Assembly: GCA_946478645.1 (NCBI GenBank)
Contig: CAMLCW010000262.1
Location: 1 to 7,291, forward strand
Direction of reading: 5' to 3'
DNA length: 7,291 bases
From: an uncultured Variovorax sp.
Lineage (GTDB): Bacteria; Pseudomonadota; Gammaproteobacteria; Burkholderiales; Burkholderiaceae
Part shown: positions 1-7,150 of the stretch, piece after piece
Numbering within the stretch: position 1 is the first letter of the stretch
Layout: each line of letters opens with the position of its first letter
The notes under the pieces: model-generated
The model's input: the letters and a program-made list of their open reading frames with translations, nothing else
Told to the model about the DNA's origin: nothing
The model's database searches: none
Translations under genes and position numbers: made by a program

Positions 1-296
1 ACAAGGCACGGGACTTCGCTTTTGCGAGCCGCCTGAACCAGGCAGTGGCGCAGGGCCGCGCAGCCGGCGCGGTGCCGATGGCCACCACCTCGGCGCGCCA
101 CATGCAGGCCACCACCGCGCCGGCGATCCCCGAGGGCGACCTGCTCTACCGCGTGCCGAGCCAGTCGAGCATCGACGGCAACACCGTCGAGATGGACGCC
201 GAGCGCATCAACTTCGCCGACAACGCACTGCGCTACGAAGCCAACCTCACGGTGGTCAGCGCCAAGATCAAGTCGCTGCTTGCCGCCGCGCAATAA
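1..296 (+). CDS. flgB: Flagellar proximal rod protein FlgB (3' part, truncated by window start)
   Basis: FlgB is a proximal-rod subunit of the flagellar basal body, exported by the flagellar type III system and assembled above the MS ring. The gene enters from the left edge: bases 1-2 finish a split codon, and the frame then reads KARDF, which continues the family's GYKARDF-type segment following the N-terminal NVANxxTPG motif. About 97 residues are visible and the stop is TAA at 294-296. The family is usually near 135-140 residues, so roughly 35-40 N-terminal residues are missing. The C-terminal half carries the typical [11 protein letters not shown] and ALRYEANL segments, which form the C-terminal D0 helix that packs against its N-terminal partner. 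No cysteine is visible, as expected for an exported axial protein. A GTG at 45 lies inside the conserved domain and is not the start. The flgC start follows 4 nt after the stop. Confidence 0.95.
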   Translation, partial: KARDFAFASRLNQAVAQGRAAGAVPMATTSARHMQATTAPAIPEGDLLYRVPSQSSIDGNTVEMDAERINFADNALRYEANLTVVSAKIKSLLAAAQ

Positions 297-300
297 AGCC

Positions 301-720
301 ATGCCCCATCCCACTGCATCCATGAACATCTTCAGCGTGGCGGGTTCCGCCATGGCCGCGCAGTCGCAGCGCATGAACGTGACTGCGAGCAACCTCGCCA
401 ACGCCGAGAGCGTGGCCGGGCCCGACGGCAAGCCGTACCGCGCAAAGCAGGTCGTGTTCGAAGTGGCGCCCTCGGGCCAGCAGGACATTGGCGGCGTGAA
501 GGTCGCGGGCGTGGTGGAGGACACCACCTCGCCACTCAAGATGGTCTTCGACCCGAAGAACCCGCACGCCGACGCCAAGGGCTACGTCGCCATGCCCAAC
601 GTCAACGTGGTCGAGGAGATGACCAACATGATCTCCGCCTCGCGCAGCTACCAGGCCAACGTGGAGGTGCTCAACACCGCCAAGACGCTGATGGTCAAGA
701 CGCTGAGCATCGGCCAGTAA
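301..720 (+). CDS. flgC: Flagellar proximal rod protein FlgC
   Basis: FlgC is a proximal-rod subunit, made in few copies and exported into the periplasm to extend the drive shaft. The predicted protein has 139 residues, against about 134 in enterobacteria. Residues 9-37 hold the N-terminal rod motif ([16 protein letters not shown], then [12 protein letters not shown]). [13 protein letters not shown] follows, and residues 98-139 form the C-terminal motif [10 protein letters not shown] with [16 protein letters not shown], ending TLSIGQ. There is no cysteine. The ATG at 301 is chosen because it lies 4 nt after the flgB stop; an ATG at 322 (132 residues, starting MNIFSVAGS) would also give a complete domain. 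An in-frame TTG at 280 would overlap flgB and is less likely. No Shine-Dalgarno sequence precedes 301 or 322, so translation probably depends on coupling to flgB. Family assignment is secure; the exact start is less so. Confidence 0.96.
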   Translation: MPHPTASMNIFSVAGSAMAAQSQRMNVTASNLANAESVAGPDGKPYRAKQVVFEVAPSGQQDIGGVKVAGVVEDTTSPLKMVFDPKNPHADAKGYVAMPNVNVVEEMTNMISASRSYQANVEVLNTAKTLMVKTLSIGQ

Positions 721-749
721 ACCGTACGCCCCTCCAAAAAACAATCTCC

Positions 750-1436
750 ATGGCCATCACCGACACCTCTTCCATCTCCGGGCTCAACGCAGCCACTGCG
801 GCGCCCACTGCGGGCAACGTCTCGGAAGCGGGCAGCGAACAGCGCTTTCTGAAGCTGCTGGTGACGCAGCTCAACAACCAGGACCCGCTCAACCCGATGG
901 AGAACGCAGAGCTCACCTCGCAGCTCGCGCAGATGAGCACCGTGAGCGGCATCGAGCGGCTCAACGCCACCCTGAGCGGCCTGGTCAACCAGACCGGCAC
1001 CAACCAGGTGCTGCAGGCGGCCTCGCTCATTGGCTACAACGTGCTGTCGCCCGGCAGCACCATCGCCACCACCGAGCCGAAGGCGGGCGAGGCGCCTGCG
1101 GCCGTGCCCTTCGCGGTGCAGCTGGCCGACACCGCCGGCGACGTCGAGGTGAAGATCGTCGACGGCGCCGGCCGCACGGTGCGCACGCTGTCGCTCGGCA
1201 CCATGGCCGAAGGCGTCAACGCGGTGACCTGGGACGGCCTGGCCGACGACGGCAGCGCGGCGCCCGCGGGCAACTACAGCTTCAGCGTCGCGGCCGACAA
1301 CAACGGCGCGAAGGTCGACGCCACCGCGCTCGTGTTCTCGCAGGTGGCCGCGGTCAAGCAGGGCGCGAGCGGCGTCACGCTCGAACTGATGACCGGCCAG
1401 AGCATCACCCTGGCCGACGTGCGCATGTTCCTCTGA
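750..1436 (+). CDS. flgD: Flagellar hook assembly protein FlgD (hook cap)
   Basis: FlgD forms the temporary scaffold cap at the tip of the growing hook, under which FlgE subunits insert; it is absent from the finished flagellum. The product has 228 residues. Residues 1-30 are a low-complexity Ala/Ser/Thr-rich export region. Residues 33-72 are the family signature, with FLKLLVTQLNNQDPLNP followed by ENAELTSQLAQMSTVSGIE. ASLIGYNV at 91-98 begins the next conserved part. Residues about 120-210 fit the FlgD Ig-like/Tudor region: VKIVDGAGRTVRTLSLG, then VTWDGLADDG and PAGNYSF. No cysteine is present. The ATG at 750 follows an A-rich gap of 29 nt after flgC and has no recognisable Shine-Dalgarno, so translation may be weak, which suits a protein needed in about five copies per hook. 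A 74-nt gap separates it from flgE. Confidence 0.96.
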   Translation: MAITDTSSISGLNAATAAPTAGNVSEAGSEQRFLKLLVTQLNNQDPLNPMENAELTSQLAQMSTVSGIERLNATLSGLVNQTGTNQVLQAASLIGYNVLSPGSTIATTEPKAGEAPAAVPFAVQLADTAGDVEVKIVDGAGRTVRTLSLGTMAEGVNAVTWDGLADDGSAAPAGNYSFSVAADNNGAKVDATALVFSQVAAVKQGASGVTLELMTGQSITLADVRMFL

Positions 1437-1454
1437 GCCTCCGCGCCGGCGCCA

Positions 1455-1475
1455 CTTCCTTTTCTTCTTCTTCTC
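1455..1475 (+). promoter_or_regulatory. Uninterrupted pyrimidine tract in the flgE leader
   Basis: Within the 74-nt flgD-flgE gap there is a run of 21 consecutive C/T bases, largely TTC repeats, followed by a further short TTCTC at 1481-1485. It is conspicuous against the very GC-rich surroundings. Pyrimidine-rich mRNA leaders can bind ribosomal protein S1 and raise translation, so an enhancer role for the abundant hook protein is possible. This is inference; it could also be unconstrained spacer. A GC palindrome (1443-1452) lies just upstream, but it has no loop and does not make a convincing terminator. Confidence 0.3.
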
Positions 1476-1498
1476 ATCGCTTCTCAACGCACCGAAAC

Positions 1499-1503
1499 AA
1501 GGA
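1499..1503 (+). promoter_or_regulatory. Shine-Dalgarno site of flgE
   Basis: AAGGA lies 7 nt before the ATG at 1511, a near-ideal match and spacing to the anti-Shine-Dalgarno sequence. It fixes the flgE start and contrasts with flgC, flgD and flgF, which lack such a site. Confidence 0.85.
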
Positions 1504-1510
1504 TTCGATC

Positions 1511-2725
1511 ATGGGCTTCACCCAAGGCATCAGCGGGCTGTCCGCGGCGGCCGCCAACCTCGACGTCATCGGCAACAACATCGCCAACTCGAACACCGTC
1601 GGCTTCAAGTCCGGCTCGGCCACGTTCCAGGACGTGTATGCCGGCTCGCGCGTCGGCCTCGGCGTCGCCGTCTCGGGCATCGTGCAGAACTTCTCGCAGG
1701 GCTCGGTGCAAACCAGCAGCCGGCCGCTCGATGTCGCGATCCTCAACGGCGACGGCTTCTTCCGCCTCAGCAGCCCGAGCGGCGAGGTGATGTATTCGCG
1801 CAATGGCCAGTTCACGCGCGACAAGGACGGCTTCATCGTCAACGCGGGCGGCCTGCGCCTGACTGGCTACGGGGTGTCGGCCACCGGCAGCCTCGACGGC
1901 GGCACGCCCGCGCCGCTGCAGGTGCAGACCACCGCCATGAACCCGAAGCCGACCTCGGCCATCGACGCGGCCTTCAACATCGACTCGCGCAGCACCGTGC
2001 CGGCCAAGACCCCGTTCTCGCCGACCGACTCGGACACGTTCAACTACTCGAACGCGCTGGGCCCGATCTTCGATTCGCTCGGCAATCCGCACGAGCTGGG
2101 CGTCTACTTCGTGAAGACCGGCGACAACGCCTGGGACGTGTTCGCGGCGGCCGACGGCGCCACGGTCAACGCCGGCGCGCCGATCTCCACCATGACCTTC
2201 GACAGCAACGGCAACCTGCTCACGCCGGCCGGCGGCGCGATCACGCTGCCCGCGATGGACTTCGCCAACGGCTCGGCGGCGGTGAACGCCACCGTCGACC
2301 TGTCGGGCACCACGCAGTTCGGCAACGTCAACGAGATCAAGACGCTCAAGCAGGACGGCTATACCTCGGGCACGCTGACCTCGTTCTCGATCAACCCCGA
2401 CGGCACCATCACCGGCAAGTTCTCCAACGAGCAGACCACGCTGATGGGCCAGGTGGTGCTGAGCTCGTTCGCCAACCCGAACGGCCTCGAGCCGGTGGGC
2501 GAGAACGTCTGGGCCGAGACGCTGGCTTCGGGCCAGCCGCTCTCCGGCACGCCGGGCGCGGGCACCAAGCAGGGCTCGCTGGCATCGGGCGCGCTCGAGG
2601 CCTCCAACGTCGACCTGACCTCCGAGCTGGTGAACCTCATCGTCGCGCAGCGCAGCTATCAGGCCAACGCGCAGACCGTGAAGACACAGGATCAGGTCGT
2701 GCAGACGCTGATCAACATCCGCTGA
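1511..2725 (+). CDS. flgE: Flagellar hook protein FlgE
   Basis: FlgE polymerises under the FlgD cap into the curved hook, the universal joint between rod and filament. The product has 404 residues, almost the same as the enterobacterial protein (about 403). The N-terminal D0 segment (residues 1-45) reads MGFTQGISGLSAAAANLDVI, then GNNIANSNTVGFKS and ATFQDVYA. The FlgE/F/G core is recognisable in SRPLDVAILNGDGFFRL and YSRNGQFTRDKDGF (about residues 74-110). The middle (about 130-320) is the more variable surface-exposed D1/D2 region rich in Thr, Ser, Asn and Gly. Residues 360-404 are the C-terminal D0 segment GALEASNVDLTSELVNLI, then AQRSYQANAQTVKTQDQVVQ. No cysteine occurs. The ATG at 1511 has a strong AAGGA site 7 nt upstream. 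flgF begins 7 nt after its stop, so the two are likely co-translated. Confidence 0.97.
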   Translation: MGFTQGISGLSAAAANLDVIGNNIANSNTVGFKSGSATFQDVYAGSRVGLGVAVSGIVQNFSQGSVQTSSRPLDVAILNGDGFFRLSSPSGEVMYSRNGQFTRDKDGFIVNAGGLRLTGYGVSATGSLDGGTPAPLQVQTTAMNPKPTSAIDAAFNIDSRSTVPAKTPFSPTDSDTFNYSNALGPIFDSLGNPHELGVYFVKTGDNAWDVFAAADGATVNAGAPISTMTFDSNGNLLTPAGGAITLPAMDFANGSAAVNATVDLSGTTQFGNVNEIKTLKQDGYTSGTLTSFSINPDGTITGKFSNEQTTLMGQVVLSSFANPNGLEPVGENVWAETLASGQPLSGTPGAGTKQGSLASGALEASNVDLTSELVNLIVAQRSYQANAQTVKTQDQVVQTLINIR

Positions 2726-2732
2726 GCCGCCG

Positions 2733-3476
2733 ATGGACCGCATGCTGTACGTCGCCATGAGCGGCGCCAAGCAGGCCATGGAGCAGCAGGCCTCGGTCGC
2801 CAACAACATGGCGAACGCATCGACGCCCGGCTTCCGCGCGCAGATCAACAGCTTCCGCGCGGTGCCCGTCACCGGTGCCGAGGCGACGACGCGCGCCTAC
2901 GTGGTCGCCGCCACGCCCGGCGCCGACTTCAGCCATGGCCCGCTCACCGAAACCGGCCGCCCGCTCGACGTGGCGGTGCACGGCGATGGCTGGCTCGTGG
3001 TGCAGACGCCCGATGGCGGCGAGGCCTACACCCGCGTCGGCAACCTGCAGGTCGATGCCGAAGGCCGGCTCACCACCTTGGGCTCGCTGCCGGTGGCAGG
3101 CGATGCGGGGCCGCTCGCGGTGCCGCCGGGCGCCGCCGTCACCATCGCCGCCAACGGCCTCGTCACCGCACGCGGCGCGGGCGATCCGGCGATCGGCGTG
3201 GCCGAGGTCGGCCGGCTGAAGCTCGTCAATCCGCCCACCACCGACCTGGTGCGCGGCGACGACGGCCTGTTCCGCATGCGCGAGGGCCTGCCGCCGGCCG
3301 AGGCCGACGAGGCCGTGACCCTGACCACCGGCGCCGTCGAAGGCAGCAACGTCAACGGCGTCGAGGCCATGGTGGCCATGATCGCCAACGCGCGCAGCTT
3401 CGAGATGCAGATGAAGGCCATGCGCACCGCGGACGACAACGCGCAATCGGCCAACAAGCTGCTGGCGTACGGCTGA
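2733..3476 (+). CDS. flgF: Flagellar rod protein FlgF
   Basis: FlgF is a rod subunit located between the FlgB/FlgC proximal rod and the FlgG distal rod, present in about five or six copies. The product has 247 residues, close to the usual 250. The N-terminal segment starts MDRMLYVAMSGAKQAMEQQ and continues ASVANNMANASTPGFRAQ, the FlgF version of the rod motif. The core has GRPLDVAVHGDGWLVVQTPD and YTRVGNLQVDAEGRL (about residues 75-112). Residues 200-247 are the C-terminal segment GAVEGSNVNGVEAMVAMIAN, RSFEMQMKAMRTADD. It lacks the insertion after residue 45 seen in FlgG, which helps tell the two apart. No cysteine is present. The ATG at 2733 lies 7 nt after the flgE stop and has no Shine-Dalgarno sequence, so initiation is probably coupled to flgE termination. 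Confidence 0.95.
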   Translation: MDRMLYVAMSGAKQAMEQQASVANNMANASTPGFRAQINSFRAVPVTGAEATTRAYVVAATPGADFSHGPLTETGRPLDVAVHGDGWLVVQTPDGGEAYTRVGNLQVDAEGRLTTLGSLPVAGDAGPLAVPPGAAVTIAANGLVTARGAGDPAIGVAEVGRLKLVNPPTTDLVRGDDGLFRMREGLPPAEADEAVTLTTGAVEGSNVNGVEAMVAMIANARSFEMQMKAMRTADDNAQSANKLLAYG

Positions 3477-3503
3477 GCCGGCGCCTTTCACTGAATCTCC
3501 AAC

Positions 3504-3509
3504 AAGGAA
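3504..3509 (+). promoter_or_regulatory. Shine-Dalgarno site of flgG
   Basis: AAGGAA lies in the 42-nt flgF-flgG gap, about 9-10 nt before the ATG at 3519. A second ATG follows immediately at 3522; the first has the better spacing and is taken as the start. Confidence 0.8.
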
Positions 3510-3518
3510 TCTCCCATC

Positions 3519-4301
3519 ATGATGCGCTCGCTCTACATCGCGAAGACCGGTCTCGACGCCCAGCAGACCCAACTCGACGTGGTGTCGAACAACCTCGCCA
3601 ACGTCGGCACCACGGGCTTCAAGCGAAGCCGCGCCGTGTTCGAGGACCTGATGTACCAGAACCTGCGCCAGGTCGGCGGCCAGACCTCCGACCAGACGCG
3701 CCTGCCTTCGGGCCTCCAGGTGGGCACCGGCGTGCACGTGGTGGCCACCGAGCGCATCCATTCCCAGGGCAACCTGACGAAGACCGACAAGCCCACCGAC
3801 GTGGCGATCAACGGCGGCGGCTTCTTCCAGGTGCTGATGCCCGACGGCAGCACCGCCTACACGCGCGACGGCTCGTTCCAGACCGACCGCGACGGCCAGC
3901 TCGTGACCGCGAGCGGCTTTCCGGTGCAGCCCGCGATCACGCTGCCGGCCAACACCACCAGCATCACGGTCGGCCGCGACGGCATCGTGTCGATCACGCA
4001 GGCCGGGCAGACCAACACGGTGCAGGTCGGCCAGCTGCAGCTCGCCACGTTCCTGAACCCGACCGGGCTGCAGAGCAAGGGCGAGAACCTCTATGCCGAG
4101 ACCGATGCCTCGGGCGCACCCAACCAGGTGAACCCCGGCGTCGATGGCGCCGGCCTGCTGAGCCAGGGTTATGTCGAGGCCTCGAACGTCAACGTGGTCG
4201 AGGAGCTTGTGAACATGATCGCGACGCAGCGCGCGTATGAGATCAACAGCAAGGCTGTTCAAGCCTCCGACCAGATGCTGCAGCGTCTCGCCCAGTTATG
4301 A
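3519..4301 (+). CDS. flgG: Flagellar distal rod protein FlgG
   Basis: FlgG is the main distal-rod subunit; it passes through the P and L rings and connects to the hook. The product has 260 residues, the usual family length. The N-terminal segment reads [20 protein letters not shown], then [20 protein letters not shown] and FEDLMY. Residues 46-63 (YQNLRQ to TRLP) correspond to the FlgG-specific stretch that, in the enterobacterial protein, keeps the rod straight rather than hook-like; its presence confirms FlgG over FlgE or FlgF. The core has [18 protein letters not shown] and [16 protein letters not shown]. Residues 217-260 form the C-terminal segment [20 protein letters not shown] with [18 protein letters not shown]. 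No cysteine is present. The gene has a strong AAGGAA site, and its stop overlaps the flgH start in an ATGA arrangement. Confidence 0.97.
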   Translation: MMRSLYIAKTGLDAQQTQLDVVSNNLANVGTTGFKRSRAVFEDLMYQNLRQVGGQTSDQTRLPSGLQVGTGVHVVATERIHSQGNLTKTDKPTDVAINGGGFFQVLMPDGSTAYTRDGSFQTDRDGQLVTASGFPVQPAITLPANTTSITVGRDGIVSITQAGQTNTVQVGQLQLATFLNPTGLQSKGENLYAETDASGAPNQVNPGVDGAGLLSQGYVEASNVNVVEELVNMIATQRAYEINSKAVQASDQMLQRLAQL

Positions 4302-4981
4302 CCTCGCTGCGTTCGTGGATGCTGCTGGCCGCGTTGGCTGCCACCGGCTGCGCGCAGATCCCGCGCGAGCCGCTGGTGCACCAGCCGATGACGGCGCGCG
4401 CCGACAGCATGATGGCCGCGGCCGCGCCGCGGCCGGCCAACGGCGCGATCTTCCAGGCCGGGCCCGGCGGTGCCGCGCTGTTCGAAGACCGCAGGCCGCG
4501 CAACGTGGGCGACATCCTGACCATCGTCATCAGCGAGAAGGTCAACGCCAGCAAGAACTCGGGCGCCTCGGCGAGCCGCAACGGCAGCGTGGTGGCCGAG
4601 TTCGCGGGCGGCATCCCGAAGCTGATCGGCTCGCTGCTCAAGGGCCAGGACGCCAACCTGTCGGGCGGCAACACGCTCAACGCCAAGGGCGGCGCCAACG
4701 CCAACAACACTTTCAACGGCGTGATCACGGTCACCGTGGTCGACGTGATGCGCAACGGCAACCTGCTCGTGAGCGGCGAGAAGCAGATGGGCATCAACCA
4801 GGGCACCGAGTTCATCCGCTTCTCGGGCGTGGTCAACCCGCGCACCGTCTCGGGCAACAACACCGTGCCGTCGACGCTGGTCGCCGACGCACGCATCGAA
4901 TACACGGCCAAGGGCTACATCGACGAGGCCCAGCACATGGGCTGGATGCAGCGCTTCTTCCTCAACGTGATGCCTTTCTGA
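4298..4981 (+). CDS. flgH: Flagellar L-ring lipoprotein FlgH
   Basis: FlgH forms the L ring, the outer-membrane bushing around the distal rod. The product has 227 residues, typical of the family. Residues 1-18 are a short lipoprotein signal ending LAATGC; Cys18 would be lipidated and become the mature N-terminus, and it is the only cysteine. The lipobox is slightly relaxed, with Ala rather than Leu at -3. Residue +2 is Ala, not Asp, consistent with sorting to the outer membrane. Family motifs follow: [20 protein letters not shown] near residues 62-81, [20 protein letters not shown] near 140, then [20 protein letters not shown] and, at the C-terminus, [20 protein letters not shown] ending LNVMPF. 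The ATG at 4298 overlaps the flgG stop by 4 nt and has no Shine-Dalgarno of its own, so translation is likely coupled to flgG. Confidence 0.97.
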   Translation: MTSLRSWMLLAALAATGCAQIPREPLVHQPMTARADSMMAAAAPRPANGAIFQAGPGGAALFEDRRPRNVGDILTIVISEKVNASKNSGASASRNGSVVAEFAGGIPKLIGSLLKGQDANLSGGNTLNAKGGANANNTFNGVITVTVVDVMRNGNLLVSGEKQMGINQGTEFIRFSGVVNPRTVSGNNTVPSTLVADARIEYTAKGYIDEAQHMGWMQRFFLNVMPF

Positions 4982-5000
4982 GGGCGCACGCGCCGGAAGA

Positions 5001-5006
5001 AAGGAA
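5001..5006 (+). promoter_or_regulatory. Shine-Dalgarno site of flgI
   Basis: AAGGAA, inside a purine-rich run (GGAAGAAAGGAA, 4995-5006), lies 7-8 nt before the ATG at 5014. It selects this start over the long in-frame open stretch upstream, which runs through flgH in another frame. Confidence 0.85.
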
Positions 5007-5013
5007 TACGACC

Positions 5014-6129
5014 ATGCAAACCATTCGCACACTGCGTTCCCTCGCCGCCCTTGCCGCGCTCTGCGCTGCCGCCCTGGGCACCCCGGCCCATGCCGAGCGG
5101 CTGAAAGAACTCGCGAGCATCCAGGGCGTGCGCGACAACCCGCTGATCGGCTACGGCCTGATGGTGGGCCTCGACGGCACCGGCGACCAGACGATGCAGA
5201 CGCCGTTCACCACGCAGAGCCTCAACAACATGCTGCAGCAGCTCGGCATCACGATCCCGCAGGGCGTGAACATGCAGCTCAAGAACGTGGCCGCGGTGAT
5301 GGTCACGGCCACGCTGCCGTCGTTCGCGCGGCCGGGCCAGAACATCGACGTGACGGTCTCGTCGATGGGCAATGCCAAGAGCCTGCGCGGCGGCACGCTG
5401 CTGATGACGCCGCTCAAGGGCGCCGACGGGCAGGTCTATGCGATCGCGCAGGGCAACATGGTGGTGGGCGGCGCGGGCGCTTCGGCCAACGGCAGCAAGG
5501 CACAGATCAACCAGCTCGGCTCGGGCCGCATCCCGGGCGGCGCGCTGGTGGAGCGCAGCGTCGAGGCGCAGGTCGGCGGCGAGAGCAGCTTCACGCTCGA
5601 GCTCAACCAGTCCGACTTCGGCACCGTGCAGCGCGCGGTCGATGCGATCAACCGGCAGTTCGGCCCCGGCATCGCGCAGGCGCTCGATGCGCGCGTGATC
5701 CAGGTGCAGGCGCCCGCGCCGCACGAGCGCGTGGGCTTCCTCGCGCGGCTCGAGAGCCTCGAGGTCACGCCCACGCAGGCGGTGGCGCGCGTGGTCGTCA
5801 ACGCACGCACCGGTTCGGTGGTCATGAACCAGGCGGTGCGCGTGAACGACTGCGCGGTGGCGCACGGCAACCTGTCGGTGGTGATCAACACCGAGCCCGT
5901 GGTCAGCCAGCCGAATGCCTTCGCCGGCGGCCAGACGGTGGTCGGCCAGACCTCGCAGATCTCCATCAACCAGGGCGGCGGCGCGCTACAGATGGTACGC
6001 GGCGGCGCGTCGCTGGCCGAGGTGATCAAGGGCCTGAACAGCCTGGGCGCCAATCCGCAGGACCTGGTGTCCATCCTCCAGGCCATGAAGTCCGCGGGCG
6101 CGCTGCGCGCGGAACTCGAGATCATCTGA
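5014..6129 (+). CDS. flgI: Flagellar P-ring protein FlgI
   Basis: FlgI forms the P ring around the rod in the peptidoglycan layer, after Sec export to the periplasm and with help from the chaperone FlgA. The product has 371 residues, usual for the family. Residues 1-27 are a Sec signal peptide: a basic start (MQTIRTLR), an Ala/Leu core, and an AHA cleavage site before ERLKEL. The mature part opens with the family signature [20 protein letters not shown] followed by DGTGDQT (54-60), then [20 protein letters not shown] with [16 protein letters not shown], and ends [20 protein letters not shown] plus ELEII. Only one cysteine (Cys280) lies in the mature protein; enterobacterial FlgI has an intramolecular disulfide, so that bond cannot form here. 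The frame is open back to 4237 through flgH, but the start at 5014 has a strong AAGGAA site and the signal peptide. flgJ begins 13 nt downstream. Confidence 0.97.
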   Translation: MQTIRTLRSLAALAALCAAALGTPAHAERLKELASIQGVRDNPLIGYGLMVGLDGTGDQTMQTPFTTQSLNNMLQQLGITIPQGVNMQLKNVAAVMVTATLPSFARPGQNIDVTVSSMGNAKSLRGGTLLMTPLKGADGQVYAIAQGNMVVGGAGASANGSKAQINQLGSGRIPGGALVERSVEAQVGGESSFTLELNQSDFGTVQRAVDAINRQFGPGIAQALDARVIQVQAPAPHERVGFLARLESLEVTPTQAVARVVVNARTGSVVMNQAVRVNDCAVAHGNLSVVINTEPVVSQPNAFAGGQTVVGQTSQISINQGGGALQMVRGGASLAEVIKGLNSLGANPQDLVSILQAMKSAGALRAELEII

Positions 6130-6142
6130 GCGGCAGGTCGGC

Positions 6143-7144
6143 ATGGCAATCATGGCAAGCACGAGCGGTGCGCTCGACGGGCGCCTCGCGCTCGACGTGC
6201 AGAGCATCGACGCGCTGCGCAACACGGTGCGCACCTCGCCCGACGAGGGCTTGAAGCAGGTCTCGCGCCAGTTCGAGGCCCTGTTCATGAACATGGTGCT
6301 CAAGAGCATGCGCGAGGCCACGCCGTCGAGCGGCCTGTTCGAAAGCCGCGACCAGAAGATCTATCTGTCGATGCTCGACCAGCAGCTGGCGCAGAACCTC
6401 TCGGGGCGCGGCGTGGGGTTGGCCGAGGCGATGCTCGCGCAGCTGAGCCGCGGTGCGGCCGAGGCCGAGCCCGGCGGCGGCGGCACCGGCATCGAGGGCA
6501 TGCCGTTCACACCGCAACCGGGTGCGGCGGCGGCGCGCCGCACCGACATGCCCTTCGCGCCGCAGGCAGGCATTCCGCTCGGCTCGGCGCCGACGCCGGA
6601 CGCGCCCTCGCGCACCGCATCGGCCAACGTGGACCTCGGCATCTACCAGCGCAACAGCGAGCGGATCTCTCCCGCCGCCGAGGGCTCGCTGCAGGGCAAG
6701 GTCGACGGCTTCGTGCAGCGCATGGGCAACGCCGCGCAGGTGGCCAGCGCCGCGAGCGGCGTGCCCGCGCCGCTGATCCTCGCGCAGGCCGCGCTCGAAT
6801 CGGGCTGGGGCAAGCGCGAGATCCGGGCCGACGACGGCACCCAGAGCTTCAACCTGTTCGGCATCAAGGCCGACCGCAGCTGGAAGGGCCCGGTGGTGGA
6901 GACCACCACCACCGAATACATCGACGGCGAGCCGCAGCGCGTGCGCGCGAAGTTCAGGGCCTACGGCTCCTACGACGAGGCCTTCACCGATTACGCGCGC
7001 TTCATCACGCGCAACCCGCGCTACGCCAACGTGCTGGCCGCCGAGACACCGGCCGAGGCGGCGCACGGCCTGCAGAAGGCCGGCTACGCGACCGATCCGC
7101 AGTACGGGCAGAAGCTCGTTCGCATCATGCAGAAATTCAGCTGA
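6143..7144 (+). CDS. flgJ: Flagellar rod assembly protein/peptidoglycan hydrolase FlgJ
   Basis: FlgJ is a two-domain protein: the N-terminal part caps the growing rod and the C-terminal part cuts peptidoglycan so the rod can pass. The product has 333 residues, slightly longer than enterobacterial FlgJ (about 316). Residues about 37-101 are the rod-binding domain (LKQVSRQFEALFMNMVLKSM, then YLSMLDQQLAQNLSGRGVGL). Residues about 104-170 are a Gly/Pro/Ala-rich linker containing a short repeat, MPFTPQPG and MPFAPQAG. Residues about 185-333 are a glucosaminidase (GH73-type) domain. LILAQAALESGWGKREI contains Glu219, the expected catalytic acid, and Glu258 in TTTTEYIDG lies at the spacing expected for a second acidic residue. 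FNLFGIKAD and the GYATDPQYGQKL motif (314-325) are also typical. There is no cysteine. ATG codons occur at 6143 and 6152; the first follows a modest AGG (6135-6137). Confidence 0.96.
   Translation: MAIMASTSGALDGRLALDVQSIDALRNTVRTSPDEGLKQVSRQFEALFMNMVLKSMREATPSSGLFESRDQKIYLSMLDQQLAQNLSGRGVGLAEAMLAQLSRGAAEAEPGGGGTGIEGMPFTPQPGAAAARRTDMPFAPQAGIPLGSAPTPDAPSRTASANVDLGIYQRNSERISPAAEGSLQGKVDGFVQRMGNAAQVASAASGVPAPLILAQAALESGWGKREIRADDGTQSFNLFGIKADRSWKGPVVETTTTEYIDGEPQRVRAKFRAYGSYDEAFTDYARFITRNPRYANVLAAETPAEAAHGLQKAGYATDPQYGQKLVRIMQKFS
6500..6571 (+). repeat. Short imperfect direct repeat in the flgJ linker
   Basis: Two 24-nt units (6500-6523 and 6548-6571), separated by 24 nt, encode MPFTPQPG and MPFAPQAG at FlgJ residues 120-127 and 136-143. 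The units differ at several bases, so the similarity is clearer in protein than in DNA. They lie in the flexible linker between the rod-capping and hydrolase domains; linker growth by duplication is a plausible origin but is inference. Confidence 0.55.
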
Positions 7145-7150
7145 AGGAAG
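7144..7150 (+). promoter_or_regulatory. Shine-Dalgarno site of the cheW-like gene, touching the flgJ stop
   Basis: AAGGAAG begins at the last base of the flgJ TGA stop and ends 7 nt before the ATG at 7158. The gap is 13 nt, too short for a separate promoter, so the downstream gene can be read from the flg transcript. Confidence 0.8.

Noticed and set aside
280..300. TTG at 280 as an alternative flgC start
   Set aside because: It would overlap the end of flgB and add residues not seen in FlgC; ATG at 301 lies just after the flgB stop.
1443..1475. Possible intrinsic terminator after flgD (GC palindrome followed by a T-rich tract)
   Set aside because: The palindrome GCGCCGGCGC has no loop and cannot fold as a good hairpin by itself, and the following tract is mixed C/T rather than a T run; flgE also appears to belong to the same operon.
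1484..2872. Antisense open frame of 462 codons opposite flgE
   Set aside because: Same shadow effect of high GC; Arg/Val/Gly-rich and covering a complete, clearly conserved flgE.
2712..4262. Long antisense open frame of 516 codons opposite flgF and flgG
   Set aside because: The translation is His/Arg/Gly/Val-rich low-complexity sequence typical of the complement of GC-rich genes, with no recognisable domain; the + strand genes explain the region fully.
4237..5013. In-frame upstream extension of flgI through flgH
   Set aside because: Its translation is Arg/Gly/Gln-rich noise from a shifted frame of flgH; the signal peptide and strong Shine-Dalgarno place the start at 5014.
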